Assembly: GCF_025506335.1 (NCBI RefSeq)
Contig: NZ_JANZYO010000002.1
Span: 544,221 to 608,220, forward strand
Length of the DNA: 64,000 nt
Direction of reading: 5' to 3'
From: Mumia quercus
GTDB taxonomy: Bacteria; Actinomycetota; Actinomycetes; Propionibacteriales; Nocardioidaceae
Part shown: in pieces, positions 32,293-40,836 of the stretch
How the letters are laid out: every line of letters begins with the position of its first letter
Position numbering within the stretch: the stretch's first letter is position 1
Translations under genes and position numbers: made by a program
Notes under the pieces: model-generated
What the model saw: the letters and a program-made list of their open reading frames with translations, nothing else
Database searches by the model: none
Told to the model about the DNA's origin: nothing

Positions 32293-33750
32293 TCAGTTCC
32301 TGTCCGGATCCGTGGCGGCCTCGCCGAGGCGTTCGCCCAGCAGCCTCCCGAAGGTCAGCGCCGGGGTCACGAGCATCCCCGAGCAGAAGCTGTTGCCGCA
32401 GGTCGCGCCGGCGCCGATCACCTCGCCGACCGCGTACAGGCCGGGCACGGGTGTCCCGCTCTCGTCGCGCACCGCGAACGAGGCGTCGATGTCGACCCCC
32501 TGGAACGTGACGAGGGTGATGGCGTGGTTGCGCACCGCGTAGAACGGCGCCGTCGCGATCGGCGCAGGCAGGAACGTCCGCCCGTGCTCCTCGTCGTGCC
32601 CGGCCTCCACGGCGGCGTTGTAGCGCGCCACGGTCTCGACCAGCCCCTTCGGGTCGATCCCGGCCAGCGCGGCAAGCTCCTCGATCGAGTCCGCCGCGTG
32701 CAGGCCGGGCCGCTGGCCCATCATCGCCCGGACCTCGTCGGGCTCCTTGCCGACCACCATCTGCTCCACACCGCCGCGAGCACGCTCAAGAGCGGCGTCG
32801 TCGAAGACGGTCCAGAACGTCTGGTCCGGGATCTGCGCGAGCGCCCGCTCCTTCTCGTCGATCGACTCCTCGTCCTCGGCGACCCACCGCAAACCGTCGC
32901 GGTCGACGTAGATCTCGTACGGGGCGCGCTCGCTGGTGAGGCGCTGTCGGTCGGACCAGTTCGCGCGGCCGGGCGTGCGGGGATCGGGCAGACCGCCGAA
33001 GGTCGGCAGGTACGTCCCCTCGCCCTGGAGGCCGGCGCCGATCGCCATGGCGAGGTGGATCCCGTCACCCGTCGACGTCCGCGCGGCGGCAGACACCAGC
33101 GGCGCACCCTCGAGCTCCTCGAAGAGCTCCGGGTCGGCCCCGTACCCGCCGGTCGCGAGCACCACCGCGGGCGCGGTCACGGTGACGTCCTTGCCGCGCC
33201 GGTGCACGACCGCACCCGTCACCGCCCCCGCCTCGTCGGTGAGCAGCTCGGTGACCGTCGCGCTCAGCCAGAGCGTCAGGTCGTACGAGGCGGTCGTCTT
33301 GTCGAGCTCCTCGGAGAGCACGGCGAGGATCGAGAGGCCTTCGTCCTTGCCGTAGTACGTCCGCGCGGTCTCGTACGGCTCGTGCCCGTAGATGATCCTC
33401 GGCGTCTCCGGCGCGAAGGCGAAGCCGCGGTCGGCGAGCCACTCGACCGTGTCGGCGGCGTTCTCGGCGACGATCGAGACGAGGTCGTCGCGCGCGGTGC
33501 CTCGGCTGATCCGGCGGATGTCGGCGAGGTGGTCGGCCACCGTGTCGGTGATGCCGCGCTCGGCCTGGCGCCGGGTCCCCGCCGCGGCGATGTGGCCGCC
33601 GGTGACGTGGAGCGTGCCGCCGATGCGCGCGTCCTTCTCGACCAGCAGCACCCGGGCCCCGGCGCGCGCCGCGTGCAGGGCGGTGGGGATGCCCGCCGTC
33701 CCCGCACCGACGACCAGGACGTCGTACGTCTCCTCCGTCACGGCGCTCAC
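32293..33750 (-). CDS. FAD-dependent oxidoreductase of the fumarate reductase/ketosteroid dehydrogenase type
   Basis: The 485-residue flavoprotein has an N-terminal FAD motif (DVLVVGAGTAGIPTALHAARAG), GGTLHVTGGHIAAAG, and a C-terminal FAD segment (PGLYAVGEVIGAG). These match the FAD_binding_2 family including fumarate reductase, urocanate reductase and 3-ketosteroid dehydrogenases. The GTG at 33750 follows GGAGGT and overlaps the stop of the upstream VOC gene by GTGA, giving a two-gene operon. The substrate is unknown, though a double-bond redox reaction on an unsaturated acid is likely. Confidence 0.85.
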   Translation of the reverse strand: MSAVTEETYDVLVVGAGTAGIPTALHAARAGARVLLVEKDARIGGTLHVTGGHIAAAGTRRQAERGITDTVADHLADIRRISRGTARDDLVSIVAENAADTVEWLADRGFAFAPETPRIIYGHEPYETARTYYGKDEGLSILAVLSEELDKTTASYDLTLWLSATVTELLTDEAGAVTGAVVHRRGKDVTVTAPAVVLATGGYGADPELFEELEGAPLVSAAARTSTGDGIHLAMAIGAGLQGEGTYLPTFGGLPDPRTPGRANWSDRQRLTSERAPYEIYVDRDGLRWVAEDEESIDEKERALAQIPDQTFWTVFDDAALERARGGVEQMVVGKEPDEVRAMMGQRPGLHAADSIEELAALAGIDPKGLVETVARYNAAVEAGHDEEHGRTFLPAPIATAPFYAVRNHAITLVTFQGVDIDASFAVRDESGTPVPGLYAVGEVIGAGATCGNSFCSGMLVTPALTFGRLLGERLGEAATDPDRN

Positions 33751-34679
33751 GCGACCACCTCCACGACCAGGTGCGGGATCTCGTGCGGCGGCACGACGAC
33801 AGACGCGCGCACGGCGCCGAGCGGGTCGAGCGCGAGGTCGACCACCGGGCTCGCCGCCGCGCCTGCCGCGCGACGCACCTCGTCGAGGTCGTCGGCGAGG
33901 ACGACCACGCCGAGCATCCCGCGGCGCGGTGCGGCAGAACGGCCGCGCAGCGAGACGCCGACGTCGGGCGGCAGGCCGTAGTCGATGAGACTCAGGTACG
34001 GCTCGTGCCGCGCGGAGCCGATGCTGCGGGCGCTGACGTCGAGCGGCTCGTCGACACCGATCAGCGCGGCGACCGACGGGGCGTCGATCGCGTACTCGTA
34101 GACGACGTCCCACCCGAAGACCTCGCGCGCGAAGTCGACGGACGCCTTGGCGTCGGACAGCGGCAAGGTCATGCCGACGGCCTCGCTGACCAGGCGGTCG
34201 GTCACCCGGACGAAGTCGGCGAAGAACGGCGCCGGCCCTCCGAGGAAGGCCACCAGCACGCCGTCGGCCGCGCGGACGTGCGCCTCGCGGAGCGTGGCCT
34301 CGCCCACCAGGTCGTACTCGGCCTGCGACTCGACGACCTCGTAGCCGCACGCACGTGCGTGCGCGACCGCAGCGTCGAAGTCGGGGGCGTGGAAGTCGAC
34401 GACCTTGAGCGCGTCGCGATCGACCTTCGACTCCCCCGAGCGGATGGTCTCCTGCCCGTCAGGAGAGAAGCGGCACACGACGACGCCCGCGTCCGCGCCC
34501 GGCGTCCGGAGGGCGGAGACGTCCGCCCCGGAGACGGCTCCGCCGAACAGCGTGCGGGCATCGGCCGAGGTCAGCGCAGTGGGGTCGCCTTCCTCCATGC
34601 CGAGGACGTCGCGGAAGAGGGCACGGTGGGCCGCCGGGTCCGCGGTGGAGACGAGAGGTCCGAAAAGTCGTGCTGGCAC
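33747..34679 (-). CDS. Double-domain VOC family protein
   Basis: The 310-residue product consists of two vicinal-oxygen-chelate modules (about 1-145 and 150-305), the first starting FGPLVSTADPAAHRALFRDVLGM and the second DRLVSEAVGMTLPLSDAKASVDFAREVFGWDV. Metal-ligand residues are not the standard His/Glu set throughout, so enzymatic activity is uncertain. Coupled by GTGA to the flavoprotein gene and divergent from the MDR reductase. The GTG at 34679 lies only 36 bp from the divergent ATG. Confidence 0.75.
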   Translation of the reverse strand: MPARLFGPLVSTADPAAHRALFRDVLGMEEGDPTALTSADARTLFGGAVSGADVSALRTPGADAGVVVCRFSPDGQETIRSGESKVDRDALKVVDFHAPDFDAAVAHARACGYEVVESQAEYDLVGEATLREAHVRAADGVLVAFLGGPAPFFADFVRVTDRLVSEAVGMTLPLSDAKASVDFAREVFGWDVVYEYAIDAPSVAALIGVDEPLDVSARSIGSARHEPYLSLIDYGLPPDVGVSLRGRSAAPRRGMLGVVVLADDLDEVRRAAGAAASPVVDLALDPLGAVRASVVVPPHEIPHLVVEVVA

Positions 34680-34697
34680 GGGCGACACTCTATCTCT

Positions 34698-34714
34698 GTG
34701 GAATGCTGTTCCAC
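34698..34714. promoter_or_regulatory. Palindrome GTGGAATGCTGTTCCAC abutting the reductase ATG
   Basis: GTGGAA and TTCCAC (6-bp arms, 5-bp spacer) occupy the centre of the 36-bp gap between divergent starts at 34679 and 34716. TGGAA-N5-TTCCA is close to sites known for IclR-family regulators, though no regulator gene is adjacent. A protein bound here would cover both starts. Confidence 0.65.
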
Positions 34715-34715
34715 C

Positions 34716-35717
34716 ATGAGCACCACCCCTGCCGTCACGCTCGCCCGTCGTCCGGCCGGCACTCCTCGCCCCGACGACTTCGCCGTCACCGACGTCCCCG
34801 TGGGCCAGCCCGGCCCCGACGAGGTCCTCGTCGCGGTCTCCGAGCTCTCGCTCGATCCCTACCTCCGCTCGGTGCTCGGCCCCGGGCACCTCGACGAGCC
34901 GGCGGTCCCGATCGGCGGGGTGGTCCCGGGTCGCGCGATCGGCCGCGTCATGGCCTCCCGCAGCGCGTCGGTGACCGCCGGCACGTGGGTCCTCGCCGAG
35001 ACGGGCTGGCGGGCACGGGCGGTCGTCCCCGCCACGTCGGTCCGCCCGTTCACGGTCCCGGACGGGGTGCCACCCTCGGCCGTCCTCGGCGCACTCGGGA
35101 TGCCGGGGCTCACGGCGTACGCCGCGCTGGAACGCCACCTGGTGCCCCGTCCCGGTGACACCGTCGTCGTCTCCGCAGCGACCGGCGGTGTCGGCTCGGT
35201 CGCCGGGGCTCTGGTCGCGGCCGCCGGAGCGAGGCCGGTCGCGATCGTCGGCACGTCGGAGAAGGCGAAGGACGCGGTGGACGTGCTCGGCTACCGCGCA
35301 GCCGTCGTCCGCACCGCGCCGGACTGGGAGGCCCAGCTCGCGGAGGCCTGCCCCGACGGCATCGACGGCTACCTCCACCTCGCCGACCAGCCGACGCTCA
35401 CCGGCGTCGTGAAGCAGCTCGCCGTGGGGGCGCGCGTGTCGCTGTGCGGCCTCATGGACCAGTACAACGACGGCCCTCGTACGGTGCTGGATGCCGGTGC
35501 GGTCATGACGGCGCGGGCCGTCGTCCACGGCATGGTCGTGTACGACCACGGCGACCTCGCGTCCGAGCACGCAGCGAAGGTCGGTGAGCTGCTCGCCAGC
35601 GGCGACCTCGTCCTCCACGAGGAGCGGCACGCAGGCCTGCACCGGGCTCCGGAGGCCTTCGCGCGCCTCATGTCAGGGGCGAACCGCGGCAAGGTCGTCG
35701 TCGAGGTCACCACCTGA
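34716..35717 (+). CDS. NADP-dependent MDR oxidoreductase (prostaglandin/leukotriene reductase-like)
   Basis: This 333-residue zinc-free medium-chain reductase has the early segment RPAGTPRPDDFAV, VSELSLDPYLRSVL and the nucleotide motif SAATGGVGSVAGALVAAAGARPVAIVGTSEKA of CurA/PTGR1 relatives. These reduce the C=C bond of alpha,beta-unsaturated carbonyls with NADPH. No zinc-ligand cysteines are present. The ATG directly follows the palindrome, so the transcript may be leaderless. Divergent from the VOC/flavoprotein operon. Confidence 0.88.
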   Translation: MSTTPAVTLARRPAGTPRPDDFAVTDVPVGQPGPDEVLVAVSELSLDPYLRSVLGPGHLDEPAVPIGGVVPGRAIGRVMASRSASVTAGTWVLAETGWRARAVVPATSVRPFTVPDGVPPSAVLGALGMPGLTAYAALERHLVPRPGDTVVVSAATGGVGSVAGALVAAAGARPVAIVGTSEKAKDAVDVLGYRAAVVRTAPDWEAQLAEACPDGIDGYLHLADQPTLTGVVKQLAVGARVSLCGLMDQYNDGPRTVLDAGAVMTARAVVHGMVVYDHGDLASEHAAKVGELLASGDLVLHEERHAGLHRAPEAFARLMSGANRGKVVVEVTT

Positions 35718-35756
35718 CGACCGGCGCGGAGGGCGGCAGCCACCTACAGTTCCCCC

Positions 35757-36896
35757 ATGCGTCCTCTCGACGTCATCGCGATCGTCCTCGCCGGCGGGAA
35801 GGGCGGCCGGCTCGGCGAGCTCACCGAGCGCCGCGCCAAGCCCGCTGTCCCGGTGGCCGGCTCCTACCGTCTCGTCGACATCGTCCTGTCGAACCTCGTG
35901 CACAGCGGCGTCAGCGACGTCTGGATGATCGAGCAGTACCTCCCTGGGTCGCTCAACGAGCACCTGGCCCACGGTCGTCCGTGGGACCTCGACCGCTCCT
36001 GGGGCGGCTTGAGGGTCGTTCCGCCCTTCGAGGGCGCTGAGGGCGGCGGCTTCGCCCAGGGCAACGCCGACGCGCTCGCCCGGCAGGCGGAGGCGCTGCG
36101 CGAGCGCGCCTCCGACGTGACGCTCGTGCTCAGCGCGGACCACCTGTACACGCTCGACCTGCGCGACGTCCTCGAGACGCACGCGCGTACGGACGCGGAC
36201 CTGACGATCGTCACCACCACCGGTGTCCCCGACGCCTCCCGCCACGGCGTCGTGGAGGTCGACGACGACGGCGGCGTCACCGGCTTCGCCTACAAGCCCG
36301 ACGAACCGGCGACCGACGTCGTCGCGGCCGAGATCTTCGCCTACCGCACCACGACCCTGCTGGAGGCGTTCGACCACCTGTTGGAGGTCCACGACCAGCT
36401 CGAAGACTACGGCGACCAGCTCGTGCCCTATCTGGTGGAGAACCGCCGGGTCGTCGAGCACCGGCTCGACTCCTACTGGCGCGACCTCGGCACCGTGCCC
36501 GGCTACTGGCGGGCGCACATGGACGTGCTCGACCGCTCGGGAGTCCGTTTGGACGACCCGGGATGGCCCATCCGCACCGCCGCCCCCGTACGCCTGCCGG
36601 CGCGCGTCACGCCCTCGGCCGACGTGCGCGAGGCACTCCTCGCCCCGGGCAGCGTCGTCGCGGGGTCGGTGCGGCACAGCGTCGTCGGACCCGGCTGCGA
36701 GGTGGACGAGGGCGCCGAGGTCGTCGACAGCGTCCTCCTCGACGGAGTCACGGTGGGTCCCGGCGTACGCCTGGTCGGCGTGGTCGCCGACGCGGGCGCC
36801 ACGATCACCGGCGGCTCCGTCCGCGGCTCCGACGACGTCGTGACGCTCGTCGGAGCCGACGGGAACATCGCCGAGCGGAGCCCCCGCGAGGAGTGA
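35757..36896 (+). CDS. glgC: Glucose-1-phosphate adenylyltransferase family nucleotidyltransferase
   Basis: The 379-residue protein has the GlgC signature AGGKGGRLGELTERRAKPAVPVAGSYRLVDI (positions 13-43), SADHLYTLDLRDVL, and the C-terminal left-handed helix repeats (SVRHSVVGPGCEVDEGAEV...). GlgC makes ADP-glucose from ATP and glucose-1-phosphate for glycogen. It is shorter than the usual ~400-410 residues and the FxEKP catalytic lysine region reads FAYKPDEP, so it may be a divergent paralogue. No other glycogen gene is near. Confidence in family is high, in exact activity moderate. Confidence 0.82.
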   Translation: MRPLDVIAIVLAGGKGGRLGELTERRAKPAVPVAGSYRLVDIVLSNLVHSGVSDVWMIEQYLPGSLNEHLAHGRPWDLDRSWGGLRVVPPFEGAEGGGFAQGNADALARQAEALRERASDVTLVLSADHLYTLDLRDVLETHARTDADLTIVTTTGVPDASRHGVVEVDDDGGVTGFAYKPDEPATDVVAAEIFAYRTTTLLEAFDHLLEVHDQLEDYGDQLVPYLVENRRVVEHRLDSYWRDLGTVPGYWRAHMDVLDRSGVRLDDPGWPIRTAAPVRLPARVTPSADVREALLAPGSVVAGSVRHSVVGPGCEVDEGAEVVDSVLLDGVTVGPGVRLVGVVADAGATITGGSVRGSDDVVTLVGADGNIAERSPREE

Positions 36897-36909
36897 GCCG
36901 CGCCGCGGG

Positions 36910-37572
36910 TCACTCCGAGACGAACGTGACCGTGTCGTCGACGGACGCACGGCTCGTACGGAACCCGTTGACCGGGTGGTCCTCGTCGGCGAACCCGAGC
37001 GCGACCGCGCAGACGACGAGCCGGTCGTCGGCCAGCCCGAGGAACTCCCGCACGTGGTCGGAGTACATCGCGACGGCCGCCTGCGGGGTCGTGGCGACCC
37101 CGTGGGCGTACGCGGCGTTGAGCAGGTTGGTGACGTAGCCGCCGCAGTCGATCGCACCGTAGACGCCCTGGCTCCGGTCGGTCGTGATCACGGCGACCTG
37201 GGGCGCCCCGAAGAACGAGAAGTTCTTCAGCATCTGCACACCCCGCGCCTCGCCGTCGGACCGCGCGATGCCGAGGCTCGCGTACAGCGCGTAACCGGAC
37301 TCGCGCCGACGCTCCTTGTAGACGCCCACGTAGTCGTCCGGCAACGGCAGGTCGGGCGACGGAGCGGAGGTCTGCACGTGCGCGGTCAGGCTGGTGGCAA
37401 ACCTCTCCGTCGCCTCGCCTTCGACCAGGTGGACCTGCCACGGCTGCGTGTTGCACCACGACGGTGTCCGCTGCGCGAGCGCCAGCACGTCGCGCAGCGT
37501 CTCGCGCGGCACGGGCTCGGTCCGGTACGCACGGCAGGTCCAGCGGCCCTCGAGGATCTTCGACAGCTCCAC
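36910..37572 (-). CDS. Nitroreductase family FMN oxidoreductase
   Basis: This 220-residue nitroreductase begins ILEGRWTCRAYRTEPVP, the FMN phosphate-binding Arg-rich segment, with TPSWCNTQPW as the flavin-binding loop and GYVTNLLNAAYAHGVATTPQAAVAM in the middle. The C-terminal GFADEDHPVNGFRTSRA segment is usual in the family. It uses NAD(P)H to reduce nitro groups or quinones. GTG start at 37572. Monocistronic beside a TetR gene on the same strand, 9 bp downstream of it, so it may belong to the same transcript. Confidence 0.88.
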   Translation of the reverse strand: MELSKILEGRWTCRAYRTEPVPRETLRDVLALAQRTPSWCNTQPWQVHLVEGEATERFATSLTAHVQTSAPSPDLPLPDDYVGVYKERRRESGYALYASLGIARSDGEARGVQMLKNFSFFGAPQVAVITTDRSQGVYGAIDCGGYVTNLLNAAYAHGVATTPQAAVAMYSDHVREFLGLADDRLVVCAVALGFADEDHPVNGFRTSRASVDDTVTFVSE

Positions 37573-37581
37573 GCGGGCACC

Positions 37582-38223
37582 CTAGCCCGACGCCGGCGCC
37601 GTACGCCGTGCGTCCACCGCAGGCAGGTAGCCCAGGCACAGCCGGACGAGCTCGTCGAGCAGCTCGTCGCGCGACAGCGGCCCCGGGTCGAGGACCCACC
37701 GGACAGCGAGGTTCTCGACGGCGAGGACGAGCACCCAGGCGATCGCGGCGGGCCGACGGCCCGCGAGCGCCCCTGGCTGGGCGGCGAGCAGCGCTGCGAC
37801 GAGATCCTGGACCCGACGCTCGAGCGCCGCGCGACGGGCGGCGTTCTGGCGTGCCGGCAGCTCTTCGAAGACCACGCGTAGGAGGTCGGCGTGCTGCTCG
37901 AGGGCCTCGACGAGGGCGTCGGCGCAGGCCCGCACCATGTCCGGGCCCATCCCACCGAGCCGGTCGGTCAGCGATGCCGTCACCTGGTCAGCAACCTCGT
38001 CGGCGTAGCGCTCGACGATCGCGGCGACGATGGCGTGCTTGTTCGGGAAGTACTGGTAGAGCGAGCCCGGGCTGATGCCGGCCGCGTCGGCGACCCGGTT
38101 GGTCGAGAAGGCGTCGTCGCCGTCGCGCAGGAGCACCTGGCGCCCCGAGCTCACGATGCGTTCGACCGTTGCGCGCGAGCGGGCCTGGCGCGGCCTCTTG
38201 CGTGGAACCAGCACGGGATCCAT
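37582..38223 (-). CDS. TetR family regulator divergent from the MpaB-type oxygenase
   Basis: The 213-residue repressor has a basic N-terminus (PRKRPRQARSRATVERIV) and the helix-turn-helix STNRVADAAGISPGSLYQYFPNKHAIV at about residues 40-66. The C-terminal TetR domain resembles AcrR-like regulators of detoxification. Two related 16-bp palindromes lie between it and the oxygenase gene at 38313, one right at its own start. The nitroreductase gene follows 9 bp downstream. Confidence 0.9.
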   Translation of the reverse strand: MDPVLVPRKRPRQARSRATVERIVSSGRQVLLRDGDDAFSTNRVADAAGISPGSLYQYFPNKHAIVAAIVERYADEVADQVTASLTDRLGGMGPDMVRACADALVEALEQHADLLRVVFEELPARQNAARRAALERRVQDLVAALLAAQPGALAGRRPAAIAWVLVLAVENLAVRWVLDPGPLSRDELLDELVRLCLGYLPAVDARRTAPASG

Positions 38224-38236
38224 GCGGGCATCGTAG

Positions 38237-38252
38237 GCGAGCGATCGCTCGC
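38237..38252. promoter_or_regulatory. Perfect 16-bp palindrome, TetR operator 1
   Basis: GCGAGCGATCGCTCGC is a fully symmetrical 16-bp sequence 14 bp upstream of the TetR ATG. It shares both GCGAG/CTCGC arms with the site at 38283-38298. Confidence 0.8.
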
Positions 38253-38282
38253 ATGGAACCTTCCCGAAGACGCGACTGGTAT

Positions 38283-38298
38283 GCGAGCAATTACTCGC
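38283..38298. promoter_or_regulatory. 16-bp palindrome, TetR operator 2
   Basis: GCGAGCAATTACTCGC has the same arms as operator 1 with one mismatch pair near the centre, and ends 14 bp before the oxygenase ATG. The mirrored placement of the two sites 14 bp from each start strongly suggests a shared repressor controlling both genes. Confidence 0.8.
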
Positions 38299-38312
38299 GT
38301 CACGATGAGGAC

Positions 38313-39536
38313 ATGACGACGACGGAGACACCGGCCCCCGCGCGCCCCGCGTTCCCGACGCGCTACCGCGAGGCGGAGGAGCGCAGCGCCCGCATCGCCC
38401 GCCCGCTGAAGCTCGTCGGCGGGGTCCGCCGGGTCGACGAGGAGCTGATGGCGCGCCTCGGCGCCGGATTCTGGCAGTGCGACGAGCTCGGCGACCGGCT
38501 CGCCGAGGCGATGCGAATGCGAGCAGGAGAGCCGGGCCGGGTCTCGATGCGCGACTTCGCGACGCGGCTCGCCGGCCCTGGGACGGTCGTCGACCCCGCA
38601 CCTGCGCTCGAGGAGTTCTTCGCCGCGGTCGAGGCCACGCCCGACTGGGTCGACCACGACCTCATCGCCGAAGGCGGTCGCGTCGCCCGCCGTCTCGGGC
38701 GCAACGCCGCCGACGTCCTCCTCCAGCTCTCGCTGATCGGCGGCTACCGGTTCGGCGGTCCGACCGACCTCCTCGTCGCGACCGGCGGGCTCACGGGCGA
38801 CATGACCCGACGCCGCATCGCCGAGACCCAGAAGTGGTCGGTCGCCATCATGCAGCCCGGCGCACTCCACCCGTACGCCGAGGGCTGGCGGCTGACCGTC
38901 CACGTCCGCGCGATGCACGCGCTGGTCAACCACACATTCGCGCAGACGTGGGACGTCGAGCGCTGGGGCCTCCCGATCAACCAGACCGACCAGGCCGCCA
39001 CCCTCGGCCTCTTCGATGGCGTGCTGCTCCTCGGCTCACGTGCCCTCGGCGTCCCGATCACGCGCGACGACTCCCGCGCGGTGATGCACCTGTGGAAGTA
39101 CGTCGGCTGGCTCATGGGAGTCGACGACCAGTGGCTCGTGGACACCGAGCGCGACCGGCACCGGCTCAACTACCACGTCGTCCGCGCGCAGGCAGACATC
39201 AGTGACGCCGGTCCGGAGCTGGCCCAGTCGATCATCGAGACGGTCGGCGCGCTGCCGTACGGGTGGTACCGCCGGGAGCGGACCTTGTCCATGCTGACCG
39301 CGTTCCTCGGGGTGCGGAGCATGCGCGAGCTGGGGCTCCCCGTCCGCGTGCCGTGGGCGACCGCCGGCGCGATCGCGGCGAACACGGTCCGCTACCGCGT
39401 GCTGCACCGGGGCGAGGCGGGCAAGCGTCGGCTGGAGCGGTGGGGTGACCGGGTCGCCCGGCGTGTGCTGCGCGACTACTACGGCGACGCGCAGCAGCAG
39501 GTCGGCGACCTCGAGACGCCCACCCGCGGCCGCTGA
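38313..39536 (+). CDS. MpaB-family (DUF2236) oxygenase-like protein
   Basis: The 407-residue protein belongs to the DUF2236/MpaB family, which includes the rubber oxygenase Lcp and the fungal mycophenolic acid oxygenase MpaB; known members bind b-type haem. Visible features are FGGPTDLLVATGGL, AETQKWSVAIMQPG, RLTVHVRAMHALVNHTF with candidate haem histidines, and GLPINQTDQAATLGLF. GATGAGGA lies before the ATG. The substrate is unknown. Repression by the divergent TetR is implied by two shared operators. Confidence 0.85.
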   Translation: MTTTETPAPARPAFPTRYREAEERSARIARPLKLVGGVRRVDEELMARLGAGFWQCDELGDRLAEAMRMRAGEPGRVSMRDFATRLAGPGTVVDPAPALEEFFAAVEATPDWVDHDLIAEGGRVARRLGRNAADVLLQLSLIGGYRFGGPTDLLVATGGLTGDMTRRRIAETQKWSVAIMQPGALHPYAEGWRLTVHVRAMHALVNHTFAQTWDVERWGLPINQTDQAATLGLFDGVLLLGSRALGVPITRDDSRAVMHLWKYVGWLMGVDDQWLVDTERDRHRLNYHVVRAQADISDAGPELAQSIIETVGALPYGWYRRERTLSMLTAFLGVRSMRELGLPVRVPWATAGAIAANTVRYRVLHRGEAGKRRLERWGDRVARRVLRDYYGDAQQQVGDLETPTRGR

Positions 39537-39544
39537 GCGAACCG

Positions 39545-40771
39545 TCACCGACGGGGCGCGTCCAGCCCCATCCGGTCCACCACGTGCTCGGCGATGGCGA
39601 GGCTCGACGTCGCCGCGGGCGAGGGCGCGTTGCGGATCGCGGTGACCCCGTCGCGCTGCTCGATCACGAAGTCGTCGACGAGCGACCCGTCGCGGCCGAC
39701 GGCCTGTGCGCGCAGCCCGAGACCCGCGCGTGTCACGTCGGCGGGACCGATCGCGGGCACGTAGCGCTGGGCGGACCGCATGTACGCCCGGGTGGACAGC
39801 ACCCCCCGGATCTCGTCGAGCCCCGTACGCCAGTGCGCGCCGGCGAACCGCCAGAAGCCCGGCCAGCCGAGCGTGTCCGCGACGTCGCGGACCGAGAACG
39901 AGCCGCGGCCGTACCGTTGCCGGCTCAGCGCGAGGAACGCGTTCGGGCCCACCTCCAGGCCGCCACCGACGCGCCGGGTGAAGTGCACCCCGAGGAACGG
40001 GTAGCGCGGGTCGGGGACCGGGTAGATCATCCCGCGCACGAGATCCTGCTTGGCGGCGACCACCGACATGTACTCACCCCGGAACGGCACGATCCGCGGG
40101 GCCTGGTCGCCTCCGGCGAGCCGGGCGACCCGGTCGCTCTCCAGCCCGGCGCACAGCACGAGCCGGTCGACCTCGTACGGGTGTCCGCCCGCGGCGCCGG
40201 TCTGCGCTGTCGAGACGACGAGGCGACCTGCCCGTGCCCGAAGAGCGGTCACCGGCGTCGAGAGGTGGACGGTCCCCCCTGCCTTCTCGACGTCCTCCCC
40301 GAGCGCCCGCGCGATCGCGACGTAGTCGGTGATCCCCGTGTGCGGGGAGTGCAGGGCGACGACGCCCGCCGCGTACGGCTCGACGTCGGCGATCCCCGAA
40401 CCGTCCAGCCGGCGCAGACCCGGCACCCCGTTCTCGCGGGCGGTCCGCTCGAGCGCGTCGAAGCGCGCCCGCTCCGCGTCGTCGACGGCCACGACGAGCT
40501 TGCCGCACCGCTCGTACGGGAGGCTCCGCTCGGCGCAGTACTCCTCGAGCAGGTGACGTCCACGTGTGCACAGCTGCGCTTTCAGGCTGCCGGGGGCGTA
40601 GTAGATCCCGGCGTGCACGACGCCGGAGTTGTGACCGGTCTGGTGCGCCCCGAGGCGGTCCTCCTTCTCGAAGACCACCACCTGGTCGTCGGGGAAGCGG
40701 CGCGCCACCTCCCGTCCGACGGCCAGTCCGATGATGCCTCCTCCGACGATGCCGATCGTGCGGTTCGTCAA
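39545..40771 (-). CDS. lhgO: L-2-hydroxyglutarate dehydrogenase/oxidase (LhgO-like)
   Basis: This 408-residue DAO-type flavoprotein has the FAD motif GIVGGGIIGLAVGREVARRFP, GAHQTGHNSGVVHAGIYYAPGSLKAQLC and FLGVHFTRRVGGGLEVGPNAFLA, all strongly conserved in L-2-hydroxyglutarate dehydrogenases, which yield 2-oxoglutarate. The open frame contains no ATG near the FAD motif; the TTG at 40771, 9 bp after GGAAGGGAG, is the best start. In E. coli lhgO lies with gabDT; here gabT-gabD is 12 kb away. It is divergent from the racemase-family gene. Confidence 0.9.
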   Translation of the reverse strand: MTNRTIGIVGGGIIGLAVGREVARRFPDDQVVVFEKEDRLGAHQTGHNSGVVHAGIYYAPGSLKAQLCTRGRHLLEEYCAERSLPYERCGKLVVAVDDAERARFDALERTARENGVPGLRRLDGSGIADVEPYAAGVVALHSPHTGITDYVAIARALGEDVEKAGGTVHLSTPVTALRARAGRLVVSTAQTGAAGGHPYEVDRLVLCAGLESDRVARLAGGDQAPRIVPFRGEYMSVVAAKQDLVRGMIYPVPDPRYPFLGVHFTRRVGGGLEVGPNAFLALSRQRYGRGSFSVRDVADTLGWPGFWRFAGAHWRTGLDEIRGVLSTRAYMRSAQRYVPAIGPADVTRAGLGLRAQAVGRDGSLVDDFVIEQRDGVTAIRNAPSPAATSSLAIAEHVVDRMGLDAPRR

Positions 40772-40836
40772 CGGATCGCGCTCCCTTCCTCCGTCTCGCG
40801 TCCCCGCCCTCAACCTAGGCGGTAGTCTCGGGCGCC

